A program made the position numbers and the translations under genes. DNA of 64,000 nucleotides, from NCBI GenBank assembly GCA_964386535.1, contig CAYLRY010000006.1:31674-95673 (forward strand), given 5' to 3'. The notes beneath the pieces are model-generated. The model searched no databases, was not told where the DNA came from, and saw only the letters and a program-made list of their open reading frames with translations. Origin of the DNA: CAYLRY01 sp964386535. GTDB lineage: Bacteria > Chloroflexota > Dehalococcoidia > Dehalococcoidales > UBA3254. Below are positions 8,641 through 17,847 of the stretch, piece after piece; the first letter of the stretch is position 1, and each line of letters starts with the position of its first letter.

Positions 8641-9339
8641 ATGCGGATACTGGTGGTAGACGACGATGAGTCTGTTGCAGGCGTGCTTAAAGACGCCCTT
8701 TCCCTGGAGGGTTATGCCGTGGATGTGAGCTTAACCGGAGAAGAAGGGGAGAAGCTGGCGGAAAGTATCCCTTATGACCTGATTATCCTGGATGTCCTGC
8801 TTGACCTTCAGAACAGCCCTCCGGCAAAAACCGGTTTCCAGATCTGCCGCTCATTGCGGCAGAAAAAGATCAAAACTCCCATAATGCTGCTTACCGGTGT
8901 TTTTAAAAAGGACCTGCATCAAATAGAAGGGCTGGAGTGCGGAGCAGATGATTATCTATTCAAGCCTATCCGGATGCCTGTTTTCATGGCCAGGGTCAGG
9001 GCTTTGTTGAGAAGGCCGGCGGGCATAAATGAGCCTCTGGTTTATACCGGAAAACTCGTAATGGACACTGTACACCGCCAGGTCTGGCTGGACCAGTTGG
9101 AAATTAAGCTTACGCCAAAAGAATACGCCATCCTGGAATATCTTGCCCGCCGCCCGGACCAGGTTGTGTTGCGTTCAGGTCTGGAGCAGCATGCCTGGAA
9201 TATAAGACTGGACAGCCTTTCCAACGTGGTGGACCAGCATATCAAGAATTTGCGCAAAAAGCTGGGGGATGATGTGGTTATTGAGACAGTTCAGGGTATG
9301 GGCTACCGGCTGAGAGCACGGAATGACAAACTCCGGTAA
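8641..9339 (+). CDS. OmpR/PhoB-family response regulator
   Basis: Protein of 232 residues with an N-terminal receiver and a C-terminal winged helix. The receiver keeps the acidic pair D7-D8, the phospho-acceptor D51 (L-I-I-L-D), the T in M-L-L-T-G and the K in L-F-K-P-I. Between D51 and the helix that usually reads G-F-E-I-C-R there is an insertion of about six residues (L-D-L-Q-N-S-P-P-A-K). The DNA-binding part ends with V-V-D-Q-H-I-K-N-L-R-K-K-L and V-Q-G-M-G-Y-R-L, diagnostic of this family. No histidine kinase lies beside it, so it is an orphan regulator in this window. It is divergent from the surface cluster, with 224 bp between; control of that cluster is possible but unproven. The ATG follows TAGGGAAGAA. 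Confidence 0.93.
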   Translation: MRILVVDDDESVAGVLKDALSLEGYAVDVSLTGEEGEKLAESIPYDLIILDVLLDLQNSPPAKTGFQICRSLRQKKIKTPIMLLTGVFKKDLHQIEGLECGADDYLFKPIRMPVFMARVRALLRRPAGINEPLVYTGKLVMDTVHRQVWLDQLEIKLTPKEYAILEYLARRPDQVVLRSGLEQHAWNIRLDSLSNVVDQHIKNLRKKLGDDVVIETVQGMGYRLRARNDKLR

Positions 9340-9355
9340 ACCATGCGTAGCGAAA

Positions 9356-11926
9356 TCAGTTAAGGTATACGGTGGAACCTTCCGGGGTTTTGACTACTTC
9401 AATGTGCATGGGGAAAGCGTCCTTAAAGTCCGCAATATGGGTGATGACCAGGATTTTTTCGAAGTCGTCCTGGATGGAGGAGATGGCTTCCTTGACCTTT
9501 TCAATACCGGTGCTGTCCTGGGTGCCGAAGCCTTCATCAATGATCAGGGTAGGCAGAGGGGCTCCGGCGCGGCGGGCCAGCAGCCTGGATAAAGCGATGC
9601 GTATAGCGAAATCGATGCGGAAAGCTTCCCCGCCGCTGAACATCTCATAGTTGCGGGTGCCCAGTTCATCTGAAATGTTGATATCCAGGGTCTCCATTAC
9701 CTCCCCTTTTTTGGTTTCCCGCTGGGGTTCCATCTTAACATGCATGCGGTTATCCGTCATGCGGGAGAGCAATTTATTAGCCTCAGCTTCTATTTCAGGA
9801 ATAGCCATCTCAATGAGCATAGCCTGGATGCCGTTTTTGCCGAAAGCCTGGGCCAAATCTTTATATATTTTTTCCTGTTGCAATGACTGCGATAGCCTGG
9901 ATTCTTTTTCCTTGAATTGATTTTCCAGTTCAGCCAGCCTTTCCAGTTTGACCCTGGCCCCGCCGGTTAGTTCCTGGAAGTATTTCTGGTTATGCAGCAA
10001 CTCCTGGTATTTTTTTTCGGCCAGGGCCAGGTCACCTGTGATTTTTCCGTAATTAAAGAGTTCTTCCTGTAGAGCCTGCTGGCTGAGTCGCTCTCTGGCT
10101 GATTGTTTCTGCAATTCCTGGGCTGTAGAGATCGCCTTAGCTTCATTTTCACGTTCACGGTTGATTTGCTGCAAGGCTTCTTCCAGTTTCCGGAATGGCG
10201 CTTCGTACCTTTCATAATCAGCCGTTTGAGAGCGCAACAGTTCATGTTTTACGGCATCATAACCCAGGGCGAGGATTTCTTTCTCGATTTGCGCCAGCGA
10301 CTGATGCTCGCTAAGGGCGAAGTCCCTAAGGGCGAGTCTTTTTTCGATTTCATCCAGGCGGCTTTTTTCAGGGGAGATTTTTTCAGAAGCTTCACGGGCA
10401 TCGGAGACAGCTTTGTTTAAATTGCCATACCGGATCTGGGCCAGGTCTTTATCGCGTTTATGCCTGGATTCAGACTGTAAAATAAGTTTTTCCAGCGATT
10501 TTTCCTCAATTTCCAGCCGGTCCAGTTCAGCCTGATTGGTTTTTAAGATTTCCGTTTTGCTGTCTTTTTCCTGCCTGTACCGAACTTCAATGCGTTTCTG
10601 CCCTTCGTGGCCCAGTTCAGTTTCGCAAAGAGGGCACTTAACACCTTCCTGATGAGAAAGTATCTTCAATTTTTCCTCTATCTCAATTATCTCCCCGCTT
10701 ATCCTTATTTTTTCAGCCTGGAGGTATTGAACCCGGGAGCGCAGATTTTTGCTTTCTTCCCTTTTCTGCTGGAGCTGGGTTTCAGACTCTTCCAGTGTCT
10801 TTAGGCGAACGTTTATCTCTTTAAGCTCTTCCTGCAAGGCGGGTAGCTGTTTGATGACAGTTTCCAACTCCTGTATCCGGTTCTCGATAACCGCGTGCTC
10901 CTCATTTAATTTTTCTCCAGCTCTGGCAATAACCATCTCCAACCGGTGTTTCGCCTGCATAAGGGAGTTTACCTGTTTGAGTTTCTGATCAAAATCCTGA
11001 CACTGCTTGCGTGTCTCCTGGAGAAGTCGGAAGTTTTCTTCAATCAAAGACCGCTGAGCCAGCACCTTTTCATAGATTTCGATACGCGAACGGCATTCCC
11101 GGGCCTGTTCATTCCAGAGGTTATAGTTGCGCTCCGAATCCCGGAGATGGGCGCTGATCAAAGCCAGTTGGGCTTTTTTATTTTCCAGGATTTCTTTCTC
11201 TTTACGCAGCAGGACCAAACGGTTTTCCTGTTCAGCCGTCATTTGCTCGGCCTGCTGCAGATCCTTTTGGGCCTTATCCAGTTCCATTTGGAAGGCCGGT
11301 TTGCGGGCTATTTCTTCCCGCAGGCTTTGCAGGGCATTTTCCAGTTGCAGGATGATGTTTTCCTGTGCTTTTGACAGTTCTTTGGCCTTCGCTTCGAGTT
11401 CATCATAGACTGAAAGCTGAAGTATATTGCTCAGGACCTGTTTGCGTTCGCCAGGACGCTTCTGGGTAAACTCATCCGCGCGACCTTGTTTAAGAAAGGC
11501 GCTGTTAATGAAGGTCTCATAATCCATGTGTAAAAGCTGTATAATTTTTTTCTCGGTCTGAGTGGTGGTATCACCGGTCAGTACTCTGGCTCCCTCAGGG
11601 GTGAGCAATTGAAGCTCAAGAATGGTTTGCCCGGATCTTTTCTGGATTTTAGGCCGGGAATGACGCCGGATAATACGGTACAACTGCGGCCCAACAGTGA
11701 ATTCGAAGTCAACTTCCACCTCGGTTTGACCTGAATGCACCAGGTCATCATCACTGTTAGCGCGGGACTTGCCCCACAGCGCCCAGGTGATGGCATCAAT
11801 CAAAGCGGACTTGCCGTTGCCGTTATTGCCGCTGATGCAGGCAGTGTGAATGCCTTCAAAACTGATAGGAGGCAAATTGTCCCGGAAACACATAAAATTG
11901 CGCAGGGTCAATTTTACTGGGATCAT
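9356..11926 (-). CDS. sbcC: SbcC/Rad50-type DNA repair ATPase
   Basis: Large subunit of the SbcCD nuclease complex, which opens hairpins and processes double-strand ends. In its 856 residues: Walker A G-N-N-G-N-G-K-S near residue 35, a long Glu/Gln/Lys-rich coiled coil, a zinc hook C-P-L-C at C431/C434, a second coiled coil, and the ATPase C-terminal half with F-S-G-G-E signature and Walker B T-L-I-I-D-E-G-F-G. The length is typical of the compact bacterial/archaeal Rad50 class rather than E. coli SbcC. The nuclease partner SbcD is not adjacent: downstream is the response regulator (convergent), upstream the divergent flavodoxin gene. The start at 11926 has only a modest AAGGA at 9 nt. Confidence 0.93.
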   Translation of the reverse strand: MIPVKLTLRNFMCFRDNLPPISFEGIHTACISGNNGNGKSALIDAITWALWGKSRANSDDDLVHSGQTEVEVDFEFTVGPQLYRIIRRHSRPKIQKRSGQTILELQLLTPEGARVLTGDTTTQTEKKIIQLLHMDYETFINSAFLKQGRADEFTQKRPGERKQVLSNILQLSVYDELEAKAKELSKAQENIILQLENALQSLREEIARKPAFQMELDKAQKDLQQAEQMTAEQENRLVLLRKEKEILENKKAQLALISAHLRDSERNYNLWNEQARECRSRIEIYEKVLAQRSLIEENFRLLQETRKQCQDFDQKLKQVNSLMQAKHRLEMVIARAGEKLNEEHAVIENRIQELETVIKQLPALQEELKEINVRLKTLEESETQLQQKREESKNLRSRVQYLQAEKIRISGEIIEIEEKLKILSHQEGVKCPLCETELGHEGQKRIEVRYRQEKDSKTEILKTNQAELDRLEIEEKSLEKLILQSESRHKRDKDLAQIRYGNLNKAVSDAREASEKISPEKSRLDEIEKRLALRDFALSEHQSLAQIEKEILALGYDAVKHELLRSQTADYERYEAPFRKLEEALQQINRERENEAKAISTAQELQKQSARERLSQQALQEELFNYGKITGDLALAEKKYQELLHNQKYFQELTGGARVKLERLAELENQFKEKESRLSQSLQQEKIYKDLAQAFGKNGIQAMLIEMAIPEIEAEANKLLSRMTDNRMHVKMEPQRETKKGEVMETLDINISDELGTRNYEMFSGGEAFRIDFAIRIALSRLLARRAGAPLPTLIIDEGFGTQDSTGIEKVKEAISSIQDDFEKILVITHIADFKDAFPMHIEVVKTPEGSTVYLN

Positions 11927-12148
11927 TCCAGTGGGTCCTTATTATTCAGTACGACAACTTAATTTTAACATAAGCGCCAATCTGCCTGGAAATATGAGGC
12001 AGGGGGTTTTGGTATATAATAGCAGATATCAACCGGGGAACAGCGGCTGCGGCCTGCTATTATTGGCTTTTAGTATGAGGCGTGGCTTTCATTTAAAGCG
12101 CAGGCGTGAATCTACCGGTAACACAACAAAAACGGTTGAGGAAGCAGA

Positions 12149-13120
12149 ATGAAAAGCCTAGTGATCTATTTTTCTCAAACAGGCAATACCCAGCGAATCG
12201 CCCAGGCTATACAGAAGGGCATAAATGAAACCAGAACACATTGTGATATTGCGCGAATCCAGGATGTAAACAGAGAAGACCTGGCAGATTACGATTTGAT
12301 AGGCCTGGGGAGCCCGGTATGGCACAGGCGGGAGCCTCTGAATGTGCTCAATTTCGTCGAGTACAAGCTGAGATCGCTGGAAGGGAAGCTGGGCTTTGTT
12401 TTTTGCACTCACGGGCTATATCCAGGTCATTTTTTAGGTAGAATGGTCCCGGCTTTAAAACTGGAAGGTATCAGGGTTATCGGCTGGAAGAACTGGTTCG
12501 GCAGCGTCTGGGTGCCGGAACATCCGAAACCCTATTTTACTGACGGTCATCCGGATGATATTGATCTGGAAGAAGCCAGGCTTTTCGGCCGGGAGATGGC
12601 GGAAAAAAGTCCGGGAGTAACGGCCGGAGAAATCCCTCTGCCAGAGCTGCCGCAGGGTCAAAAGTATCATGAGCTTTATCCCGGACCCGGCAGCACAGAC
12701 CGCATACGTGCATTTCAGGAGAAGGGACCATCAGGATACCGGGAAACCAGGGAACTGATTGACCTCAGGAGTTTTGATTTCAGGATTAATCCGGAGAAAT
12801 GCCTGTATCCAAAATGTACTGTATGTATAGATAACTGCCCTACCCAGAGCATCAACTTCAGTGTTACTCCTGCCATTTTCAGAAAGAGCTGCGATAGGTG
12901 CTGGTTTTGTGAACAGATATGTCCGCGTGGGGCTATTGAAGTGGACTGGGCTCCGGTAGCCAATTTCGTAGACAGGAATATTGTAAAAGATTGGTTTAAA
13001 GCTGCGGAGGAAGCTGTGGCCAGGGGGCAGCTCAGGATGCTGATTAAACCGGAAGAAATAGGCAGGGATAACTACTGGTATACTTTCAGAAAACCGCGTC
13101 TTAAAGTTATTGGGAAGTGA
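12149..13120 (+). CDS. Flavodoxin-ferredoxin fusion protein (EFR1-type)
   Basis: A 323-residue cytoplasmic electron-transfer protein. The N-terminal half is flavodoxin-like with the FMN phosphate loop S-Q-T-G-N-T-Q at residues 9-15. The C-terminal part carries two [4Fe-4S] motifs: C218-x4-C223-x2-C226-x3-C230 followed by P, and C248-x2-C251-x2-C254-x3-C258 followed by P. The first has a widened first spacing. This arrangement fits the EFR1 family, which joins a flavin domain to bacterial ferredoxin; it probably passes electrons between ferredoxin pools and an unknown partner. The start ATG lies 4 nt after GAGGAAG. No neighbour points to a substrate: sbcC is divergent upstream and an IclR regulator begins 293 bp downstream. 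Confidence 0.85.
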   Translation: MKSLVIYFSQTGNTQRIAQAIQKGINETRTHCDIARIQDVNREDLADYDLIGLGSPVWHRREPLNVLNFVEYKLRSLEGKLGFVFCTHGLYPGHFLGRMVPALKLEGIRVIGWKNWFGSVWVPEHPKPYFTDGHPDDIDLEEARLFGREMAEKSPGVTAGEIPLPELPQGQKYHELYPGPGSTDRIRAFQEKGPSGYRETRELIDLRSFDFRINPEKCLYPKCTVCIDNCPTQSINFSVTPAIFRKSCDRCWFCEQICPRGAIEVDWAPVANFVDRNIVKDWFKAAEEAVARGQLRMLIKPEEIGRDNYWYTFRKPRLKVIGK

Positions 13121-13328
13121 AATTTTCCCTTCAGGTAAAAAGCAATTATTCAATTAGCCTTATGATATCTTTCGCCGCTTTTAGTTTTGCCTTGTTTGAG
13201 CGAAAGGGGGCCTGCATGCCGGCATAATAGCTTATTCTCAACATTTCAACATTAGAGATTGATGCCGCAAGCGGCAATTGACATTGTTTCAGCCAGGTTA
13301 AAACGATAGACAGATACGATCAGCGTAT

Positions 13329-13357
13329 TTGACAGGGATTCAGGTTTCTGGTAAAAT
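13329..13357 (+). promoter_or_regulatory. Sigma-70-type promoter for the IclR gene
   Basis: TTGACA (13329-13334), exactly 17 nt, then TAAAAT (13352-13357), about 55 nt before the IclR start. The -35 box is perfect and the -10 is 5 of 6. A TATAAT at 13370-13375 is an alternative -10 without a good -35. The rest of 13121-13413 shows no gene. Confidence 0.6.
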
Positions 13358-13382
13358 TTTGCCGATTTCTATAATCCGGCAT

Positions 13383-13399
13383 ATTTCAATATTTGAAAT
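13383..13399. promoter_or_regulatory. Perfect dyad, candidate IclR operator
   Basis: ATTTCAA-TAT-TTGAAAT, a perfect 7-bp inverted repeat centred about 22 nt before the IclR start codon and just downstream of the predicted promoter. IclR-family proteins commonly bind such short AT-rich palindromes near their own promoters, so autoregulation is plausible. Binding is inferred from position and symmetry only. Confidence 0.4.
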
Positions 13400-13413
13400 T
13401 TCAGTAGGATTCA

Positions 13414-14211
13414 ATGGAGAATATTTCCAAGACCGTCAATAAAGCTCTGGATGTTCTGGAAATCTTCCTGCAAAAGGATGGAGATTTCAGATTAGCCGAA
13501 CTGGCAGGTCTGACAGGCCTGGATAGAGCCACTACTTACAGGCTGGTTTCCACACTGGTCAAAAGGAGATTCCTGCATCAAACCAGGAAAAACGGTAAGT
13601 ATTCGCTGGGTTTAAAAATGATTGATTGCAGCTTTGCCATAAGAAGGAACCTGAAATATATTGATCTGGCATACCTGTACCTGGGAAGACTCAATTCAAC
13701 CCAAAAAGCAGCGGTTAACTTAACCATACTGGATGAAGATAAATCGCTGGTGATTGAAGAGATAGGCATCTCCTCAAAGGGTTTGCCTGCTTTTACCGGA
13801 GAGACTAAAAGGCTGCCTTTATATGCAACAGCCTGCGGGAAGATATTTCTGGCCTTTATGACTGGGGAAGAAAGGAAAGCGTTTTACCGCCGGAATATCC
13901 TCAAACCTTATACTAAAAATACAAAAACAGATATAGCCTGTCTAGAACAAGAACTGGAGATGATTCGTAAAGATGGAATTGCCTACGATAGGCAGGACTA
14001 TAAAATTGGTTTGTGGACGATGGCAGTTCCGGTTTATGACGGGTTTGGAAATGTCAAAGCAGCAGCCAGTATAATTTTACCTCCGGGGCGAACTGATCGG
14101 GATAGTATGGCATCCTTTGGATTAGCTCTGAAAAATTGCGCCGGTGAGCTTTCTAGGGCTATCAAGCAGCTTGAATCGAATAAAGAGGCTTATCCGGATC
14201 AGATAAGGTAA
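13414..14211 (+). CDS. IclR-family transcriptional regulator
   Basis: A 265-residue DNA-binding regulator. Residues ~5-65 form the winged helix (V-N-K-A-L-D-V-L-E-I-F then L-D-R-A-T-T-Y-R-L-V-S-T-L), and residues ~85-250 the IclR effector domain, recognisable from L-P-L-Y-A-T-A-C-G-K-I-F-L-A and the late A-V-P-V-Y-D motif. Members usually control catabolic operons in response to a small organic effector. The neighbouring FAD oxidoreductase, starting 64 nt downstream on the same strand, and the solute-binding protein after it are the likely regulon. A perfect dyad just upstream may be its own operator. The ATG at 13414 has only a weak TAGGAT ribosome site. Confidence 0.92.
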   Translation: MENISKTVNKALDVLEIFLQKDGDFRLAELAGLTGLDRATTYRLVSTLVKRRFLHQTRKNGKYSLGLKMIDCSFAIRRNLKYIDLAYLYLGRLNSTQKAAVNLTILDEDKSLVIEEIGISSKGLPAFTGETKRLPLYATACGKIFLAFMTGEERKAFYRRNILKPYTKNTKTDIACLEQELEMIRKDGIAYDRQDYKIGLWTMAVPVYDGFGNVKAAASIILPPGRTDRDSMASFGLALKNCAGELSRAIKQLESNKEAYPDQIR

Positions 14212-14275
14212 AGGTCATACTTTCTCGATTTACCAGATAGACAACGATGAGTATTAAGTTTTAAGGAGGAAACAT

Positions 14276-15643
14276 TTGTCAGATAAGTTATTAATGAAAA
14301 CAGTTCATGAAACCATGGAGACAAAGGTCTGTTATGAAGCAGATGTAATTGTGGTAGGAGGAGGTCCGGGAGGGCACTCAGCCGCTGTAGCGGCAGCCCG
14401 CAGCGGAGCTCGGACAGCTCTCCTTGAGAGGTACGGTCATCTGGGTGGAATGGCCACCGGCGGCATTGTGATTCAAATACCGCATATGAGTGATGGAGGC
14501 AAGCAGCCACAGATTGCCGGCCTTTGTTTGGAGTGGCTGGAGAGGCTGGATGTGATCGGCGGTACCCTGCGTCCCAGGATGGAAGATCTGGGTTCCACTG
14601 AACCAGGCCTGGTTACCCGTTGGAAACGCTTTATGGGTAATGTCAATAACGGGCGTATTGAGCATACCGCCTGGGTAGATCCCGAACTATTGAAGTGTGT
14701 TTTAAATGATATGGTTGGTGAAGCCGGGATTAAGCTACTTTTACATTCCTGGGGAACAAGGGCAATAGTAGAAAATGGGAATGTGGTGGGGGTAGTTTTT
14801 GAAAGCAAGTCCGGACGCCAGGCGGTACTGGGCAAGATCATCATTGACGGCACCGGCGACGGGGATCTTTTACCTTCAGCAGGCGCTGAGTTTGACGGCT
14901 CGTATGACCGATCAATAAGGAGTTCCATGCTGGCTCTGGTATTCCGGTTGGGTAATTGCGACTATCAGAAGCTGTGTGATTTTAAAGAAGCTAATCCCGG
15001 TAAATATGATGAACTGATGAAGGAATTGGCGAAGGTGGCGGGTACCCGTTTGCTGCCGTTACCGAGCCCCAGAAACGATGTTCTCTGGATCAATAACTGG
15101 ATACCTGACCTGGACTGTACAAAGGTGGAGGACCTGACCAAGCTGGAGGTAGAGATGCGGAAAATAATGCTGCGGGGCCATAAGTTCTTAAAGGAGAATG
15201 TACCCACCTTCGAGAATAGTTTCATTCTGGATACAGCTTCTCAAACCGGCACACGAGGTAGCCGGAGACTGGTTGGAGAATACTGGATAACCAAAGAAGA
15301 TCTTGATAGCGGGAAAAAGCACGAAGATACGGTGGCGGTGATTCCCAGGCTTGGACCACCCGGGGGCGGACGTTTTGTGTATTTCCCATACCGGGCACTG
15401 GTGCCAAAGACAGTAGAAGGGCTGCTGGTAGCCGGACGCAGCTTCTCCTCGGATGCCCAGGCCAATAATATGATTAATCTGATACCACATTGCATCGCCA
15501 TGGGACAGGCAGCCGGGACAGCGGCAGCTCTGGCAGTTAACCAGGGAATCAGCCCCCGCAGGGTAGATTATACATTGTTGCAAAACAACCTGCTGAAACA
15601 GGGAGTACCTTTACCAGGCGTGGAAATAAAGGTTAAGGCATAA
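14276..15643 (+). CDS. FAD-dependent oxidoreductase (PF12831-type)
   Basis: A 455-residue flavoprotein. The start is a TTG at 14276, chosen because AAGGAGG lies 7 nt before it. The N-terminal Rossmann motif G-G-G-P-G-G-H-S-A-A (near residues 27-36) is followed by L-L-E-R-Y-G-H-L-G-G-M-A-T-G-G, the hallmark of the FAD_oxidored (PF12831) group. The second FAD contact I-I-D-G-T-G-D-G-D-L is near residue 195, and the C-terminal end has L-L-V-A-G-R-S-F-S-S-D and the M-G-Q-A-A-G-T-A-A-A motif. The substrate is unknown. Gene order (IclR regulator, this enzyme, ABC solute-binding lipoprotein) suggests catabolism of an imported compound. Confidence 0.87.
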   Translation: MSDKLLMKTVHETMETKVCYEADVIVVGGGPGGHSAAVAAARSGARTALLERYGHLGGMATGGIVIQIPHMSDGGKQPQIAGLCLEWLERLDVIGGTLRPRMEDLGSTEPGLVTRWKRFMGNVNNGRIEHTAWVDPELLKCVLNDMVGEAGIKLLLHSWGTRAIVENGNVVGVVFESKSGRQAVLGKIIIDGTGDGDLLPSAGAEFDGSYDRSIRSSMLALVFRLGNCDYQKLCDFKEANPGKYDELMKELAKVAGTRLLPLPSPRNDVLWINNWIPDLDCTKVEDLTKLEVEMRKIMLRGHKFLKENVPTFENSFILDTASQTGTRGSRRLVGEYWITKEDLDSGKKHEDTVAVIPRLGPPGGGRFVYFPYRALVPKTVEGLLVAGRSFSSDAQANNMINLIPHCIAMGQAAGTAAALAVNQGISPRRVDYTLLQNNLLKQGVPLPGVEIKVKA

Positions 15644-15787
15644 GCCAGCCTGTTAACTCAAAGACCTTATTATACAGGTGATAATGGTCCAAGATTGGGC
15701 TAATGCTAAGGGTGATGAGTTAATACAAAAATGAAAGCTCGCGGTGATAATAGTATATAATCGGTAATCTATATAAGGAGGTTTTTG

Positions 15788-17482
15788 ATGAATAAAAAAA
15801 TGGTTGTCCTAATAGCTATTATCTTATTTGCCAGCCTGGCGCTGGCAGCTTGTGGTACTGCTGAAACATCTACTGCGCCTCCTGCGTCCACCACACAAAC
15901 TGCTATAGCAACCACTACCAAAGCCCCGGTGGTTACCACTACCGCGGCGCCTGTGGTGACCAGTGCTCCAACAAGTGTGGCGAAGACTACTACTGCGCCT
16001 GTTGCCACATCTAAACCACCTGCGACCACGGCAGGTCCGCAGCAATATGGCGGAGTACTAAAAATTATCGTTTCAGGTTCTCCGCTTATGCTGGGCGATC
16101 CGCCTTTAATGACTGATTCCAACTCTATTATGGGCTCCATACCCTGTCTTCAATCTCTGGTTTTTTCAGATAATGCAGGCCAGATGCAGGGAGTACTGGC
16201 CACTGACTGGACAATTGCTGAGGATGGTAAGTCCATTACCTTGAATTTGAGAAAAGGGGTCAAATTCCATGATGGTACGGATTTCAATGCACAGGCTGCC
16301 AAATGGAATTTGGATAGGTTTTTAGCTTCAAAAAGATCGGAAGCCGCCCAATGGGATAGTATTGAAGTGATTAATGATTACACTATTAAACTTAAGCTAA
16401 AGTCATTTCAGAACACTATCCTCAACGGACTGGAAGGCCTTGCAGGTGCTATGGTCTCGCCTACTGCTGGTCAGAAAAACGGGGCTGACTGGATGAAATT
16501 GAACCCGGTGGGCACCGGTCCCTATAAACTCAAGAATTTTTCACGTGATGTTACTTTGGAATACACACGTTTTGATGACTACTGGGGAGGTAAACCCTAT
16601 CTTGATGGCATTCAGTTTTTCTATATCGCAGATGGCACAACCGCTCAGTTGGCCTTTCAATCCGGGGTAGCTGATGTAGTTTCCACCATGACTGACAGCG
16701 TAACAGCAGACCTGTTAAAGCGGGGCTTCAGGATGGAAAAGCGTCCCGGCGCCATGATGAACCTGATCCCGGACAGCAAGCATTCCACTTCACCTTTTGC
16801 AGATGTCAAGGTACGTCAGGCCGTTTCTTATGCAATTGACCGCCAGGGCATATCCAATACCCTGGGTTATGGTCTATGGGAGGTGGTGGACCAACCGGCT
16901 ATAGGTAACCATTTCGGCCGTGTGGATAACAGCCCTTATAAATATGACGTAGCTAAAGCTAAACAGCTTTTAAAGGAGTCCGGTTATCCCAACGGCGTTA
17001 AGGCCAGTATTATCTCCGCCAGTACCTTTGCCAGAGACCCTTTGGTGGCTATTCAGGCCCAGCTTGCGGCAGTCGGAATCAATCTGGAACTGAAAATCGT
17101 GGAATTTGCCGCCTGGAATGACTATGTCTTAAAAGGATGGGACAATGCACTGCTCTGGGTGACGCAGGGCGCTACGGATACCAACTATGTGGCTTTTCTG
17201 GACCGATATTACGGCGCTAAAACCACCCGTTATCCCGTCATGCAGAAGCCGGCAGGCCTGACTGATCTGATAGATAAAGCACTGGCGACTCCGGATTTTG
17301 CTACGGAGAAAAGCCTCTGCCAGCAGGCCGTAAGGATGATATTGGACGATTGTACAGCTATTCCGGTATATGCGGGCAGCGCTGCCTATGTAATGACGGA
17401 TAAGCCCCGCGACACGTACTTTAGTAATCTGGGAGGTTCAGGTTTTCGCTGGTCGGCTGAAAAAGCCTGGTTAAGCAAGTAA
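15788..17482 (+). CDS. ABC transporter substrate-binding lipoprotein, family 5 (peptide/nickel type)
   Basis: A 564-residue extracytoplasmic solute-binding protein. I start at the ATG at 15788, 6 nt after AAGGAGG, not at a TTG one codon earlier. The signal ends L-A-L-A-A-C (Cys22). A Thr/Ala/Pro-rich low-complexity linker covers about residues 23-77. The mature domain shows SBP_bac_5 features: L-R-K-G-V-K-F-H-D-G-T-D-F, N-P-V-G-T-G-P-Y-K-L and V-R-Q-A-V-S-Y-A-I-D-R. The family binds peptides, opines, sugars or metals, so the ligand is open. No permease or ATPase genes lie next to it, which makes it an orphan binding protein; the IclR/FAD genes upstream are its functional neighbours. A hairpin follows the stop codon. 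Confidence 0.92.
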   Translation: MNKKMVVLIAIILFASLALAACGTAETSTAPPASTTQTAIATTTKAPVVTTTAAPVVTSAPTSVAKTTTAPVATSKPPATTAGPQQYGGVLKIIVSGSPLMLGDPPLMTDSNSIMGSIPCLQSLVFSDNAGQMQGVLATDWTIAEDGKSITLNLRKGVKFHDGTDFNAQAAKWNLDRFLASKRSEAAQWDSIEVINDYTIKLKLKSFQNTILNGLEGLAGAMVSPTAGQKNGADWMKLNPVGTGPYKLKNFSRDVTLEYTRFDDYWGGKPYLDGIQFFYIADGTTAQLAFQSGVADVVSTMTDSVTADLLKRGFRMEKRPGAMMNLIPDSKHSTSPFADVKVRQAVSYAIDRQGISNTLGYGLWEVVDQPAIGNHFGRVDNSPYKYDVAKAKQLLKESGYPNGVKASIISASTFARDPLVAIQAQLAAVGINLELKIVEFAAWNDYVLKGWDNALLWVTQGATDTNYVAFLDRYYGAKTTRYPVMQKPAGLTDLIDKALATPDFATEKSLCQQAVRMILDDCTAIPVYAGSAAYVMTDKPRDTYFSNLGGSGFRWSAEKAWLSK

Positions 17483-17847
17483 TTTATCTTCCAATAAAGG
17501 GGAATATTATCCAGGTCAAAAATTAAAAACAACCGCTATCCGGAACTGATTCGGGCCTTGTTAAGGATAGCGGTTGTTAATATTTTAAAATATTAGAAAT
17601 AGAGTCCATATTTCGTTAGGGAGGGGATTTCGGTAGGATGGCCCTACCTGTAAAAACGTTATTTCAGGTGTAAACAGGGAAAATGGGTAAAAAAGGGTAT
17701 TACCAAGATAGAAAAAAAGGATTATAATAGGAAAAGTCAAACGCCATCGGATAAGCTTTCGTTTGACTTATTGGGAATTACAGGCATTAAAGGTGCAAAA
17801 TAAAGTCCTCCAGGGCTTTAAATCAGGAATAGATTTGATAAGGAGAA
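17483..17847. other. 365-bp intergenic region: hairpins, promoter, structured leader
   Basis: No protein gene. In order: a 14-bp hairpin (17528-17578), the palindrome AATATTTTAAAATATT (17579-17594), a small GGTAGG/CCTACC hairpin (17632-17648), a promoter (17700-17728) and a leader with a 10-bp stem beginning at 17734. These are entered separately where they can be supported. Confidence 0.6.
17528..17578 (+). terminator. Hairpin after the solute-binding protein gene
   Basis: Perfect 14-bp inverted repeat AACAACCGCTATCC / GGATAGCGGTTGTT with a 23-nt loop, 45 nt after the stop codon, followed by TAATATTTT. The T-run is short and interrupted, so this may be an imperfect intrinsic terminator or an mRNA-stabilising hairpin. 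Confidence 0.55.

Noticed and set aside
10946..11374. 142-codon frame opposite sbcC
   Set aside because: It is antisense to a coiled-coil gene; Leu/Phe-rich translation is typical of such shadows, and sbcC is certain.
17734..17830. c-di-GMP-I riboswitch
   Set aside because: A GCAAA segment and a later stem look vaguely similar, but the core GCAAAGCC...GGCCUAAA arrangement and tetraloop-receptor are not present.
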